DNA of 64,000 nt from Halapricum hydrolyticum (GTDB lineage: Archaea; Halobacteriota; Halobacteria; Halobacteriales; Haloarculaceae): the NCBI GenBank assembly GCA_025517565.1, contig JAOPKD010000006.1, positions 62,001 to 126,000 of the forward strand. The letters are read 5' to 3'. Within the stretch, counting starts at the first letter, position 1. The number at the start of each line of letters is the position of its first letter. Made by a program: the position numbers and the translations under genes. Under the pieces are notes generated by a model. That model worked only from the letters and a program-made list of their open reading frames with translations, did no database searches and was not told the DNA's origin. Below, piece after piece: positions 25,223-33,864 of this stretch.

Positions 25223-26323
25223 ATGACACGCCTGTTTGCCCCGCTCGAACTCCGCGAGACGTCGATTCCCAATCGCGTGATGGTCTCGCCGATGTGTCAG
25301 TACTCCTGCGAGCAGCGTGACGGGCTGGCGACGGAGTGGCACCGCACGCATCTCGGCTCGCGAGCCGTCGGCGGAGCCGGACTCGTGATGACCGAGGCGA
25401 CCGCAGTCGAACCCCGGGGACGGATCTCCCCCGAGGACCTGGGGATCTGGAGCGACGAGCACGCCGACGCGCTCGAACCGATCACCGAGTTCGTTCGCGA
25501 GCAGGGATCGATTCCGGGCATCCAGCTCGCTCACGCCGGCCGCAAGGCCTCGACGTCCCGACCCTGGGAGGGCCACGGCCCGGTCGCCCTCGACGAGGGT
25601 GGCTGGACGGTCGTCGGCCCGACCGACGAGCCGTGGCCCTACGAGGACGAGGCCCCGTCGACCGAACGACTCGCGCCCGAGGAGATCGAATCCGTCGTCG
25701 AATCGTTCCGAGCGGCCGCAGAACGGGCACTCGCGGCCGGCTTCGAGGTCGCGGAGATCCACGCCGCCCACGGCTATCTCATCCACGAGTTCCTCTCGCC
25801 GGTCACGAACACCCGCGGGGACGCCTACGGCGGCGGTTTCGAGGGCCGGACCCGGTTCCTCCGGGAGGTGACCGAGGCCGTCCGGTCGGTCTGGCCCGAG
25901 GACAAACCGGTCTTCGTCCGAATCTCGGCGACCGACTGGCTGCCCGACCGGGAGTCCTGGACCGTCGAGGACTCGGTCCGCCTTGCCGACAGACTCGCGG
26001 CACTGGGCGTCGATCTGATCGACGTCAGCGGCGGCGGGATCCACCCCGATTCGAGCCCCGAACAGACCGGGCCGAACTACCAGGTCCGCTACGCCGAGCG
26101 CATCCGCGAGGAGACCGACCGGGCGATTGCGGTCGGTGCCGTCGGCGGCATCACCACGCCCGAACAGGCCGAGGCGGTCGTCGCCAACGGACGCGCGGAC
26201 GTGGCGATCGTCGGCCGCGAACACCTCCGGGATCCCTATTTCGCGCTCCGTGCCGCCCAGGCGCTGGAGGCGACTGACGAGATCGAGGGACCGCCGCAGT
26301 ACCGGCGCGCGTTCGGGTTCTGA
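25223..26323 (+). CDS. Old-yellow-enzyme-family NADH:flavin oxidoreductase
   Basis: A 366-residue FMN TIM-barrel protein. It begins MTRLFAPLELRETSIPNRVM and carries MVSPMCQYS with the Cys near residue 25 typical of YqjM-type ene-reductases. EWHRTHLGSRAVGGAGLVM, QLAHAGRKAS, the active-site EIHAAHGYLIHEFLSP and AIVGREHLRDPYF complete the pattern. These enzymes reduce activated C=C bonds of enones with NAD(P)H. The physiological substrate is unknown. The start at 25223 removes a long non-coding-looking N-terminal extension. Confidence 0.9.
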   Translation: MTRLFAPLELRETSIPNRVMVSPMCQYSCEQRDGLATEWHRTHLGSRAVGGAGLVMTEATAVEPRGRISPEDLGIWSDEHADALEPITEFVREQGSIPGIQLAHAGRKASTSRPWEGHGPVALDEGGWTVVGPTDEPWPYEDEAPSTERLAPEEIESVVESFRAAAERALAAGFEVAEIHAAHGYLIHEFLSPVTNTRGDAYGGGFEGRTRFLREVTEAVRSVWPEDKPVFVRISATDWLPDRESWTVEDSVRLADRLAALGVDLIDVSGGGIHPDSSPEQTGPNYQVRYAERIREETDRAIAVGAVGGITTPEQAEAVVANGRADVAIVGREHLRDPYFALRAAQALEATDEIEGPPQYRRAFGF

Positions 26324-26370
26324 TTCCGTCCGCGGCCAACGATTAAGTGGCCAACCGGCGACCGGCCTGT

Positions 26371-27366
26371 ATGCAGACGCGCTTGCTTCCCGCTGAGGTC
26401 GTCACCGAGCACACCGGGGTCGCGGAGGTCGTCGAGGCCGTCGCGGACGCGTTCGCCGCTGACGCCCGCGGAGACGCCCAGATGCCGGCCAAGTCCTACA
26501 TCGACCTCCCGCAGTACAACGGTGACTTCCGGTCGATGCCCGCTTATCTCGACGCCGGCGAGTGGGACGCCGCCGCGGTCAAGTGGGTCAACGTTCACCC
26601 CGACAACGAACTGCAGTTCGGCCTGCCGACAGTCATGGGAACGATCGTCTACTCCGACCCGGAGACTGCCTTCCCGCTGGCGCTGATGGACGGGACGACG
26701 ATCACCCGTCTGCGGACCGGCGCTGCGGCCGCCGTCGCGACCCGGGAACTCGCCCGCGAGGACGCCGCGTCGCTGGGGCTGGTCGGCGCTGGCACGCAGG
26801 CCCACACCCAGCTGGAAGCCATCGCGACCGTCCGGGACATCGAAGAAGTGGTCGTCGCCGACGCCGACCCGGAAGCCGTCGAGGAGTTCGTCGCGGCCTT
26901 CGCGGACCGGTTCGACGTCCGCGGCGGCACGATCGAGGAAGCCACGCGCTGTGACGTCGTCTCGACGACCACGCCGGTCGAAGAGCCGATCGTCGAGTCG
27001 GTCGGCCCGGAGACGCACGTCAACGCGATCGGGGCCGACGCCGCCGGGAAACACGAGATCGCCGACGACGTGCTCGAGGCGGCGACGATCGTCATCGACG
27101 ACTACGAACAGTGCACCCACTCCGGAGAGATCAACGTCCCCTGGAGCGAGGGACTTCTCGACGACGCGGACATCTACGCCGAACTGGGCGAGATCGTCGC
27201 CGGCCGCATCCCGGGCCGGGACGACCCGGACGGTCCGGAGGGCGTGACGATCTTCGATTCGACCGGGCTGGCGATCCAGGACGTCGCCGCCGCGCACGTC
27301 GCCTACGAACACGCCGAAGAAGCCGACGCCGGGACCCCGTTCGATCTGGTCGGGACCGAGATCTAG
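26371..27366 (+). CDS. Ornithine cyclodeaminase / mu-crystallin-family protein
   Basis: A 331-residue NAD(P)-dependent protein. It begins MQTRLLPAEVVTEHTGVAEV. The substrate region includes MPAKSYIDLP and KWVNVHPDNELQFGLPTVMG; the Rossmann fold begins at LGLVGAGTQAHTQLEAI. Members include ornithine cyclodeaminase, alanine dehydrogenase and pyrroline-2-carboxylate (ketimine) reductase, and sequence alone does not settle which this is. It is convergent with a small membrane-protein gene, overlapping it by 4 bp. Confidence 0.88.
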   Translation: MQTRLLPAEVVTEHTGVAEVVEAVADAFAADARGDAQMPAKSYIDLPQYNGDFRSMPAYLDAGEWDAAAVKWVNVHPDNELQFGLPTVMGTIVYSDPETAFPLALMDGTTITRLRTGAAAAVATRELAREDAASLGLVGAGTQAHTQLEAIATVRDIEEVVVADADPEAVEEFVAAFADRFDVRGGTIEEATRCDVVSTTTPVEEPIVESVGPETHVNAIGADAAGKHEIADDVLEAATIVIDDYEQCTHSGEINVPWSEGLLDDADIYAELGEIVAGRIPGRDDPDGPEGVTIFDSTGLAIQDVAAAHVAYEHAEEADAGTPFDLVGTEI

Positions 27367-27590
27367 AGTTTCTCGAGACCCTTCGAGATCAGCCAGACGA
27401 CGATCAGCAGGGGCAGGAACGGCATCAGCAAGATCACGAGCCCGAGGAATATCGACCAGCCGATGACGTCCATTTCGACGTCTCCGTGGCTGCTGTAGCC
27501 GGGTGTCACCGTTCGCAGCACCTCGACGACAGCGGAGTCTTCGCTCGGCTCTGATTTGTCTTCGCTCGGCTCTGATTCGTCTTCGCTCAT
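27363..27590 (-). CDS. Small one-helix membrane protein with an acidic repeat head
   Basis: A 75-residue protein from the ATG at 27588-27590. The first 20 residues consist of a 7-residue repeat (DESEPSE, DKSEPSE) encoded by a 21-bp tandem repeat at 27537-27578. A hydrophobic helix follows at about 43-68 (GWSIFLGLVILLMPFLPLLI) with a short basic end (SKGLEKL). Similar small proteins are found in haloarchaea; function unknown. A duplicated promoter-like block lies just upstream. Confidence 0.7.
   Translation of the reverse strand: MSEDESEPSEDKSEPSEDSAVVEVLRTVTPGYSSHGDVEMDVIGWSIFLGLVILLMPFLPLLIVVWLISKGLEKL
27537..27578. repeat. 21-bp coding tandem repeat, two copies plus a partial third
   Basis: gtcttcgctcggctctgatt with a final T or C repeats at 27537-27557 and 27558-27578 (20 of 21 identical), and gtcttcgctc begins again at 27579. 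On the minus strand it encodes the acidic Ser-Glu-Pro-Ser-Glu-Asp repeats at the N-terminus of the small membrane protein. Confidence 0.85.
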
Positions 27591-27601
27591 GCGTACCTAT
27601 T

Positions 27602-27659
27602 GGTCACCTGAGAAAATAAGGGCTGCTCTCGGTCACCTGGGAAAATAAGGACTGCTCCG
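27602..27659. promoter_or_regulatory. Tandemly duplicated 29-bp promoter-like block
   Basis: Two adjacent copies (27602-27630 and 27631-27659, 25 of 29 identical) each contain gaaaataagg, which is cttattttc on the minus strand, an AT-rich TATA-like core. The nearer core is about 25 bp upstream of the minus-strand start at 27590, the distance for a leaderless transcript. The second lies 29 bp further. They sit between leuS and the small membrane-protein gene. Confidence 0.6.
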
Positions 27660-27672
27660 GCGATCGACGCAC

Positions 27673-30636
27673 CTACTCGAGGTGGACTGCCGGTCGGAAC
27701 GGCTCGGCCTGACTGGCCTTCCCGGCAGGGTCGTGGGGGTCGCCGTCCTCGGCATAGAGCTCGATCTCGGCGTCGAACTCGCGGGCGAGGAACGACTGGG
27801 CGGCCTCGTAGACCGACCGCTCGTCGATATCGAGCATGGCCTGCAGGGTTTCGTCGTCGCGTTCGCGGACGACGCTCACCAGGTCCTGGACGAGGTCGTT
27901 GACGGCGTCACCCTTCTCGCGCAGCGACTCGTGCTGCATGACGTTGCCCATGACTGCGCCGACGTCGGGCCCGGTCTCGACGACCTCCTCGAAGACCGTC
28001 CGCTTCCAGTCGGCGGCGACGTACAGCCGGATCGTCTCGGGATCGGTGTCGGTCACGTCGACGATGTCGGCGATGTCGTCGGTCACGTCCGCGACCAGTT
28101 GCTCTTGGAGTTCCGTCCTGACAGACTCGAACTCGGGGTCGGGCTCGGGCCAGGCGGCGTCCTCGACGGCCTCGCCCTCGAGTTGCTCGTGGAGTTCGTT
28201 TGTCAGGAACGGCGCGAACGGTGCGAGCAGTCGCAGGCGCGTCCGCAAGACTTCCTGTAGCGTCCACTTCGCGCCCGGCCGGTCGGTGCCCGTCCGGCGG
28301 CGGTACCACTTCAGGTGCTCGTCGAACTGGTAGAAGGCGGCCTGGGACGCACTGCGGGTCTCGAAGCGCTCCATCGAGGCGGTCACGTCCCGGATCGTCG
28401 CCTGCAGCTTCGAGAGCAGCCACCGGTCGATGTGCTTTAGTTCGTCACGCGCGCCCTCGGGCACCGTGTTCTCGCCCCGGGGCTCGTCGCCGCTCGACTG
28501 TTCGGATGCGCTCCGCGCGTCCCGAATGACGTCCTGTGCCCGCGACCAGAACCGCTCGAGCTGATCGCGCGTCGTCGCGACCTGGTCGGCCCGCCAGTCG
28601 AAGTCCTGCCACGGCTCCGAGGAGTTCAACAGGAAGAACCGAACGGTGTCGGCCCCGTACTCGCTGATGGCCTCTCCCGGCAGCACGACGTGGCCCTTCG
28701 AGGAGGACATCTTCTTGCCTTCGAGCAGGCCCATCCCCATGACGGTGATCCCCTGGGGCCAGTTCTCGCGCTCGAACAGTTCGGCGTGATGGAACAGGTA
28801 GAACGTCAGGTGGTTCTGGATGAGGTCGTTGCCCGAACACCGGAAGTCCACGGGGTACCAGTAGTCCCACTCCTCGCGCAGTTCCAGTGCTGTCTCGCTG
28901 GGCTCGTCGATCTCGACCTCGACGCCCTCCGGGGCGTCCTCGCCGTCGGGGCCGTAAAACAGCGTGTCGAAGAAGTCCCGGTCCATCTCCTCCGCCGGGA
29001 CGTCCTCGAGCCGGTGGGCGATCGTGTAGTAGGACATGTAGATCGTCGAGTCCGAGAGGGGCTCGATGACGAACTCGTCGTCCCACGGCAGGCGCGTGCC
29101 CAGCCCGTAATTGCGGATGCAGGGCCACTCTTCGAGCCAGTCGATGGTGTGGTCGTACTGGTCGGCCGTGTTCTCCGGGATCGCCTCCAGCTGGTCGACG
29201 GCTTCGTGGGCCTTCCGTGACCACTCCTCGTCGCTGTACCGGAGGAACCACGTCTCCTTCTGGGCGACCTCGACGTCGCCGCCACACCGGCAGACGACCT
29301 CCTCGGTGAACTCGTGCATCGTGTCGAACAGCCCCTCCGCCCGGTAGTGATCGCGGAACCGATCGCGGACGTCTTCGATGACCTCGCCCGCGAACTCGCC
29401 GTAGGAGTCCAGCAACCGCCCGCTGTGGAACTCGTCCTGATAGAGGTCGGCCGTCACTTCCTCCAGCTGCGGGTCGTCGCTCGATTCGATCCCTGCCGCC
29501 TGGACGGCGTCGCGGGCGGGGATCTCGCCGTAGCCCTCGATCTCCAGGATGGGGACCGGCTCGATCGCCGCGACGTCTTCGGGGTCGATCCCGTACTCGC
29601 GCATGCGCTCGTCGTCTGCCTTCGCTTCCTGGAGCGCGACGTAGTCGTCCGGGGAGTGGGCCGGCACGGACATCACGACGCCGGTCGCGTTGTCGGCGTC
29701 GACGAAGTCCGCGGGCAGGATCAGGACCTCGTCGCCGGTGACGGGGTTTGCGACCGTCTGGCCGATGACGTCGGCGGCGTCGATCTCCTCGAGTACCTCG
29801 ACCTCGCGAGCCTGCAGGTCGAACTTCTCGGCCGCGGCCTTCGAGACGAACCACGTCTCCTCGTCCACCCGGGCGAGCACGTACTCGGCGTTGGGGTTGA
29901 CGTAGGCGTTGGTAACCCCCCGGACCGTCTCGGGTCGGAGCGTCGCCATCGGCGCGACGACGTCCTCGCTGTCGATCTCGGCACCGAACTTGACCAGCGT
30001 GAATTCCTGATACTCGGCGTCTTCCCCCTCCAGCAGGTCGTGCGTGGTGACTGGCTGCTGTTCGTTGGTGCAGTAGTTGACCGGGTTCAGACCCTTCTCC
30101 AGCAGGCCCCGTTCCCGGAGGGTCTCGTATTGCCAGGTGATGAACTTCGAGTAGCGCTCGTCGTTGGTCGTGAACTCCCGTCGCCAGTCGATCGACAGTC
30201 CCAGCTGCTCGAAGCCCTGCTTGTAGTGGTTCTCGATGAAATACCGGGCGTAGCCCATCGGCGTCTCGAGCTGCTGGAGCTCGTCTTTGGGGACGTTGTA
30301 CGTGTCCTGCAGCACCGACAGCTGCTCCTCTTCGCCCTCTTTGAGACGCTCGACGGCCCCGACGATGGGGGTGCCGGTGACGTGCCAGCCGAGCGGGAAC
30401 AGCACGTTGTCGCCCTGCAGGCGGCGATAGCGGGCGTACACGTCGGGGACGGTGAACGTCCGGACGTGGCCGATGTGCATCCCGCCGCTGGGGTAGGGAT
30501 AGGGGACGGTGATGAAGGTCGGATCCTCGCCGTCGTCCGGATCGGCCTCGTAGCGCCCCTGTTCGTCCCAGCGGGTGCGCCACTTGCGTTCCAGCTCACC
30601 CGGCTCGTACTCGGTTTCACGTGGCGGAGCAGTCAT
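27673..30636 (-). CDS. leuS: Leucyl-tRNA synthetase
   Basis: A 987-residue class Ia aminoacyl-tRNA synthetase. The HIGH motif (YPSGGMHIGHV) is at about residues 54-57 and the KMSKS equivalent KMSSSKG at 642-646. A CP1 editing domain lies between them (region with YVNPNAEYVLARV). The C-terminal anticodon-binding region is helical and acidic. The start is the ATG at 30634-30636 (MTAPPRETEYEPGELERKW). The open frame continues for about 300 codons upstream, but that part is antisense to the esterase gene and is not leuS. Confidence 0.96.
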   Translation of the reverse strand: MTAPPRETEYEPGELERKWRTRWDEQGRYEADPDDGEDPTFITVPYPYPSGGMHIGHVRTFTVPDVYARYRRLQGDNVLFPLGWHVTGTPIVGAVERLKEGEEEQLSVLQDTYNVPKDELQQLETPMGYARYFIENHYKQGFEQLGLSIDWRREFTTNDERYSKFITWQYETLRERGLLEKGLNPVNYCTNEQQPVTTHDLLEGEDAEYQEFTLVKFGAEIDSEDVVAPMATLRPETVRGVTNAYVNPNAEYVLARVDEETWFVSKAAAEKFDLQAREVEVLEEIDAADVIGQTVANPVTGDEVLILPADFVDADNATGVVMSVPAHSPDDYVALQEAKADDERMREYGIDPEDVAAIEPVPILEIEGYGEIPARDAVQAAGIESSDDPQLEEVTADLYQDEFHSGRLLDSYGEFAGEVIEDVRDRFRDHYRAEGLFDTMHEFTEEVVCRCGGDVEVAQKETWFLRYSDEEWSRKAHEAVDQLEAIPENTADQYDHTIDWLEEWPCIRNYGLGTRLPWDDEFVIEPLSDSTIYMSYYTIAHRLEDVPAEEMDRDFFDTLFYGPDGEDAPEGVEVEIDEPSETALELREEWDYWYPVDFRCSGNDLIQNHLTFYLFHHAELFERENWPQGITVMGMGLLEGKKMSSSKGHVVLPGEAISEYGADTVRFFLLNSSEPWQDFDWRADQVATTRDQLERFWSRAQDVIRDARSASEQSSGDEPRGENTVPEGARDELKHIDRWLLSKLQATIRDVTASMERFETRSASQAAFYQFDEHLKWYRRRTGTDRPGAKWTLQEVLRTRLRLLAPFAPFLTNELHEQLEGEAVEDAAWPEPDPEFESVRTELQEQLVADVTDDIADIVDVTDTDPETIRLYVAADWKRTVFEEVVETGPDVGAVMGNVMQHESLREKGDAVNDLVQDLVSVVRERDDETLQAMLDIDERSVYEAAQSFLAREFDAEIELYAEDGDPHDPAGKASQAEPFRPAVHLE

Positions 30637-30741
30637 ATCCCCCGTTTCCGGCTGATTCCCTAAAAGGACTCCCATCCGTGGCTCCTGTCGGCGTTCAAGT
30701 CGTGGGGTGTGTTTTTGTGTCGTCACCCTCCATCTGCCGTC

Positions 30742-31671
30742 ATGGACACCGATGAATTGCACCCGCAGGCCGCGGCCGCGGTCGAACGCCAGCAGCGCGT
30801 CCAGCAACTGGTCCCGACCCGGAGCGCTCGCCTCCTTCGAGTGTTCTCTCGTCTGGAGGCCTGGCGGCGCGATCCTCCGCCGGTCGCGCAGGTCGTCGAC
30901 CGGACGATCCCCGGGCCGGGCGGCGAGATCCCGATCCGGGTCTACCGCCCCGGGGGAGAGACGCCGTTTCCGACGGTCGTATTTTTCCACGGCGGCGGGT
31001 TCGTCAGCGGGGGCCTGGAGAGCCACGACGCGCTCTGTCGGTACCTGACCCGCGAGAGTGGGTGCGTCGTCGTGTCGGTCGACTACCGGCTCGCACCGGA
31101 GCATCCGTTCCCTGCGGCCGCCGAGGACGCCATCGCGGCAACAGAATGGGCCGCCGAACACACGCGGGCACTCGGTGGAACCGGCAAGCTGGCGGTGGCT
31201 GGCGACAGCGCCGGCGGGAACCTGGCTGCGGTCGCCGCGCTGGCGGCCCGCGATCGCGGTGAACCAGAGAAAGCATACCAGGCGCTGATCTATCCGGGCG
31301 TGGGCGTCGACCGCGATCAGGAGTCGGTCCGCGAGTACGACGGACTGGTCCTCTCGGAGGACGATCTGGAGTGGTTCAACGAGTGCTATTACGGGAGTGA
31401 ACTCCACCGGCACAACCCCTACGCCGACCCGATCGCCGCCTGTGACCTCTCCGGCGTCGCGCCGGCGACGGTCCTCACTGCGGGGTTCGATCCGCTCCGG
31501 GACGGGGGCGTCGCCTACGCCGAACGCCTTCAGGAGGACGGCGTCGACGTCCGCCACGTCGAGTACGAGGACATGATCCACGGGTTCGTCGCGAGCACCG
31601 ACGCGATCGACCGCGCGACCGAAGCGATTGCCGACGTCGCCGCGGATCTCCGGGACGCCCTCGGAGCGTGA
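30742..31671 (+). CDS. Alpha/beta-hydrolase (HSL-type esterase/lipase)
   Basis: A 309-residue hydrolase of the hormone-sensitive lipase family. The oxyanion hole is FFHGGGFVSGGLESHD, the nucleophile elbow is GDSAGGNL, the acid is in TAGFDPLRDGG and the His in DMIHGF. It hydrolyses short-chain esters; the natural substrate is unknown. The start at 30742 (MDTDELHPQAAAAVERQ) is preferred to an in-frame upstream codon. The gene diverges from leuS with a 105-bp gap. Confidence 0.92.
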   Translation: MDTDELHPQAAAAVERQQRVQQLVPTRSARLLRVFSRLEAWRRDPPPVAQVVDRTIPGPGGEIPIRVYRPGGETPFPTVVFFHGGGFVSGGLESHDALCRYLTRESGCVVVSVDYRLAPEHPFPAAAEDAIAATEWAAEHTRALGGTGKLAVAGDSAGGNLAAVAALAARDRGEPEKAYQALIYPGVGVDRDQESVREYDGLVLSEDDLEWFNECYYGSELHRHNPYADPIAACDLSGVAPATVLTAGFDPLRDGGVAYAERLQEDGVDVRHVEYEDMIHGFVASTDAIDRATEAIADVAADLRDALGA

Positions 31672-31689
31672 GATCGACGATCCGCTTTT

Positions 31690-32256
31690 CTACTCGGGTT
31701 CCCAGGCGTCGTACTGATCGTGCTCGATGTCGAACCGTTCGAGGATCTTGCCGACGACGTGATCGACGAAGTCCCCCGGATCCTCGGGGTCGAAGTAGAA
31801 CCCCAGGACCGGTGGGACGACGTCGACGCCCATCCGGGCGAGCTTCAGCAGGTTCTCCAGGTGGAGTTCGCTCAGCGGCGTCTCCCGCGGGACGACGACG
31901 AGCTTCCGGCGTTCTTTGAGCGTCACGTCCGCGGCCCGCGAGACCAGCGTGTCAGAGCGGCCAGTCGCGACCGCCGCGACGGTGTTCATCGACGCGGGGA
32001 CGATCACCATCCCGTCGGTCCGGACTGAACCTGACGCGATCGGTGCATGGACGGCGTCCTCGCCGTAGACGGCCGCCGATAGCTCCTCCAGATGCTTCAT
32101 CGTCGCCTCGCGGTCGCCGCGTTCGTGGGCCATCACCGACTTGGCGGCGTCGGTCACGACCGTCACGACTTCGCAGTGCTCGGCCAGCGCCTCGACGGTC
32201 CGGACGGCGATGGGGATCCCCGACGCGCCGGTGATCCCGACGACAACTCGCTCCAT
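31690..32256 (-). CDS. ubiX: Flavin prenyltransferase UbiX
   Basis: A 188-residue flavoprotein that prenylates FMN with dimethylallyl phosphate to make the cofactor of UbiD decarboxylases. The start region ERVVVGITGASGIPIAV, the VVTVVTDAAKSVM segment, and the conserved PASMNTVAAVATGRSDTLVS and RRKLVVVPRETPLSELHLEN motifs are all present. The ATG is at 32254-32256. A GTG at 32263-32265 overlaps the upstream stop by 4 bp and is an alternative. It is the last gene of the UbiD-AcnX operon, which is a strong functional pointer. Confidence 0.93.
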   Translation of the reverse strand: MERVVVGITGASGIPIAVRTVEALAEHCEVVTVVTDAAKSVMAHERGDREATMKHLEELSAAVYGEDAVHAPIASGSVRTDGMVIVPASMNTVAAVATGRSDTLVSRAADVTLKERRKLVVVPRETPLSELHLENLLKLARMGVDVVPPVLGFYFDPEDPGDFVDHVVGKILERFDIEHDQYDAWEPE

Positions 32257-32261
32257 CGCGA

Positions 32262-32666
32262 TCACCGTCGCACGACGCCGGCACCGGCGTCGACCGTGAC
32301 GCGTTCGCCGTCTTCGAGTGCGTCGATCGGTACGTCGTCGACACAGGGGATCTCTCCGAGGATGGCACCCGTCGCGACGATAGTCTCGGTCTCTTCGTTG
32401 ATGATCGCCGCGGGCGCGACGCCGTTCTGGGCCAGGCCGTAGAGGACGTACGACCCGACCGTCGAGCCCTTTCCACGGGGGAAGACCAGCACCTTTCCGG
32501 CGACGTTCTCGCCTTCCAGCTGGTGACCCTCCTCGATGAACTCGCCGGTGTCCGGCTCGACCGCACCGTAGAAGCTGATCGGCTCCGTCGACCGCAGGAC
32601 CTCTCCCGTGGCCATCCCCTCGGTGATGGCGTTGCCCTGAACGACTGTCGTATCGGACTCGCTCAT
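32262..32666 (-). CDS. AcnX small subunit (DUF126), probable phosphomevalonate dehydratase small subunit
   Basis: A 134-residue protein of the swivelling aconitase-like domain type. Key segments are GNAITEGMATGEVLRSTEPI, LVFPRGKGSTVGSYVLYGLA (the conserved Ser/Gly-rich loop), and GAILGEIPCVDDVPI. It pairs with the large AcnX subunit, whose stop overlaps this start by 4 bp. In archaea these two subunits form phosphomevalonate dehydratase, giving trans-anhydromevalonate 5-phosphate. The small subunit contributes substrate-binding residues rather than the iron-sulfur cluster. Confidence 0.88.
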   Translation of the reverse strand: MSESDTTVVQGNAITEGMATGEVLRSTEPISFYGAVEPDTGEFIEEGHQLEGENVAGKVLVFPRGKGSTVGSYVLYGLAQNGVAPAAIINEETETIVATGAILGEIPCVDDVPIDALEDGERVTVDAGAGVVRR

Positions 32667-33844
32667 CGCTCGATCACCTCCTCGACGAGCGAGAGCTTGT
32701 CGTCGAAGACCACCTGCTGGTCGCCGAACCCGGGCAGGTAGTTGGCGGCCTTCGCGGAGTCGGTCGCGCTGGTCTCGTAGCCCATCTCCTCGATTGGCGA
32801 GACGACGTTGCAGGTGTCGGCGAGCACTTGCCCGCCGGCCGCCTCGATGGTCTCGGTGTGGCCGTTGCGGTCGGCCCAGGTCTTGACCGCCCCGCTCGTG
32901 CAGACCCACAGGTCACTTTCGAGCGTCTCGCCCTCGACGGCCTCGGCGACGTCCGCGATCTCCTCCGGCGAGCAGTGCGGACAGCCGATGACGACCAGTT
33001 CGGGGTCTTCGCCGTCGTTCAACTCGGCGTACTCCGCCTTGCGCTCGCCCGCACCGAACGTGGCGCTGTCGACGTGTTCCGGCGGCTCCATGTCGGTCGT
33101 GACCCCTTCGACGAAGTGCAGCGCGACGGCCCCCGAGGCGGCCATCGCCGCGCCGAGCGCTTTCAGTTCGTCGGTGGTCGCCGCGTCGATCCCGGTGAAG
33201 TAGGGCTTGCCGTCCTCGACGATCCGCCCGGCCCACGAGCCCAGCGCGGCGAAGTCCGACTGGTCGTCGAGTTCGACGTCGACGTCGATCCGGTGGGTGG
33301 GCTGGCGGTTCTCCTCCAGGTGGAGGCCGTGTTTGGGCGTCCGACCGGTGATCGCGGCCGACAGCGCCGAGGGACCGCCCTCGCGGTTGGTCTTCGCGCC
33401 GACGACGCTGTTGACAAATGAGACTGCCGACGACTCGGCCCACGCGACGTGCTGGCCGCGATGGGGCAGGTTGCCCGCGAGATACGGCGTACACGTGAAG
33501 GATAGAGTGACGCCCATCTCCTGGAGGGCGTCCCTGATCCGCCGCTGTTTCTCGGCGAACTCCTCGCTGACGCCCATCTCTTCGTACTTCTCAAAGTCCA
33601 TCCCTGCCGGATTCGCGAAGGCCGTCACCGAGACCTCCGCGCCTTCCTCGGCGAACCCCTCCAGAAACTCGACGCCGGGATCGCCGATGGACTTGTAGGA
33701 GATCCCGGATGCCTGAGCGGATTCGATCTCGACCATCTCCTCGGCCCCGTAGATGTCGCCGAGTTCGACCAGCAGTTCCATCGCCTTGCGCACGGCTGGC
33801 GTGTCCGATTCGAGCAGTCGTTCTTCCTCTTTTGTCAGGTGCAT
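32663..33844 (-). CDS. AcnX large subunit, probable phosphomevalonate dehydratase large subunit
   Basis: A 393-residue aconitase-X catalytic protein. It carries the cysteines expected to hold an iron-sulfur cluster: TCTPYL, GCPHCSPEE, VCTSGAVKT and DTCNVVSPI. The substrate region includes SAQASGISYKSIGDPG and AKTNREGGPSALSAAITG. Members are phosphomevalonate dehydratase (separate subunits, as here) or cis-3-hydroxy-L-proline dehydratase. The neighbouring UbiD and UbiX genes favour the first. It overlaps the small-subunit gene by 4 bp and starts 20 bp after the UbiD stop. Confidence 0.88.
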   Translation of the reverse strand: MHLTKEEERLLESDTPAVRKAMELLVELGDIYGAEEMVEIESAQASGISYKSIGDPGVEFLEGFAEEGAEVSVTAFANPAGMDFEKYEEMGVSEEFAEKQRRIRDALQEMGVTLSFTCTPYLAGNLPHRGQHVAWAESSAVSFVNSVVGAKTNREGGPSALSAAITGRTPKHGLHLEENRQPTHRIDVDVELDDQSDFAALGSWAGRIVEDGKPYFTGIDAATTDELKALGAAMAASGAVALHFVEGVTTDMEPPEHVDSATFGAGERKAEYAELNDGEDPELVVIGCPHCSPEEIADVAEAVEGETLESDLWVCTSGAVKTWADRNGHTETIEAAGGQVLADTCNVVSPIEEMGYETSATDSAKAANYLPGFGDQQVVFDDKLSLVEEVIER

Positions 33845-33864
33845 GGGTAGTAGTGTGTCGTGAC

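Noticed and set aside
30637-31581. N-terminal extension of about 315 codons on leuS
   Set aside because: It is antisense to a clear esterase gene, and leuS begins normally at 30636.
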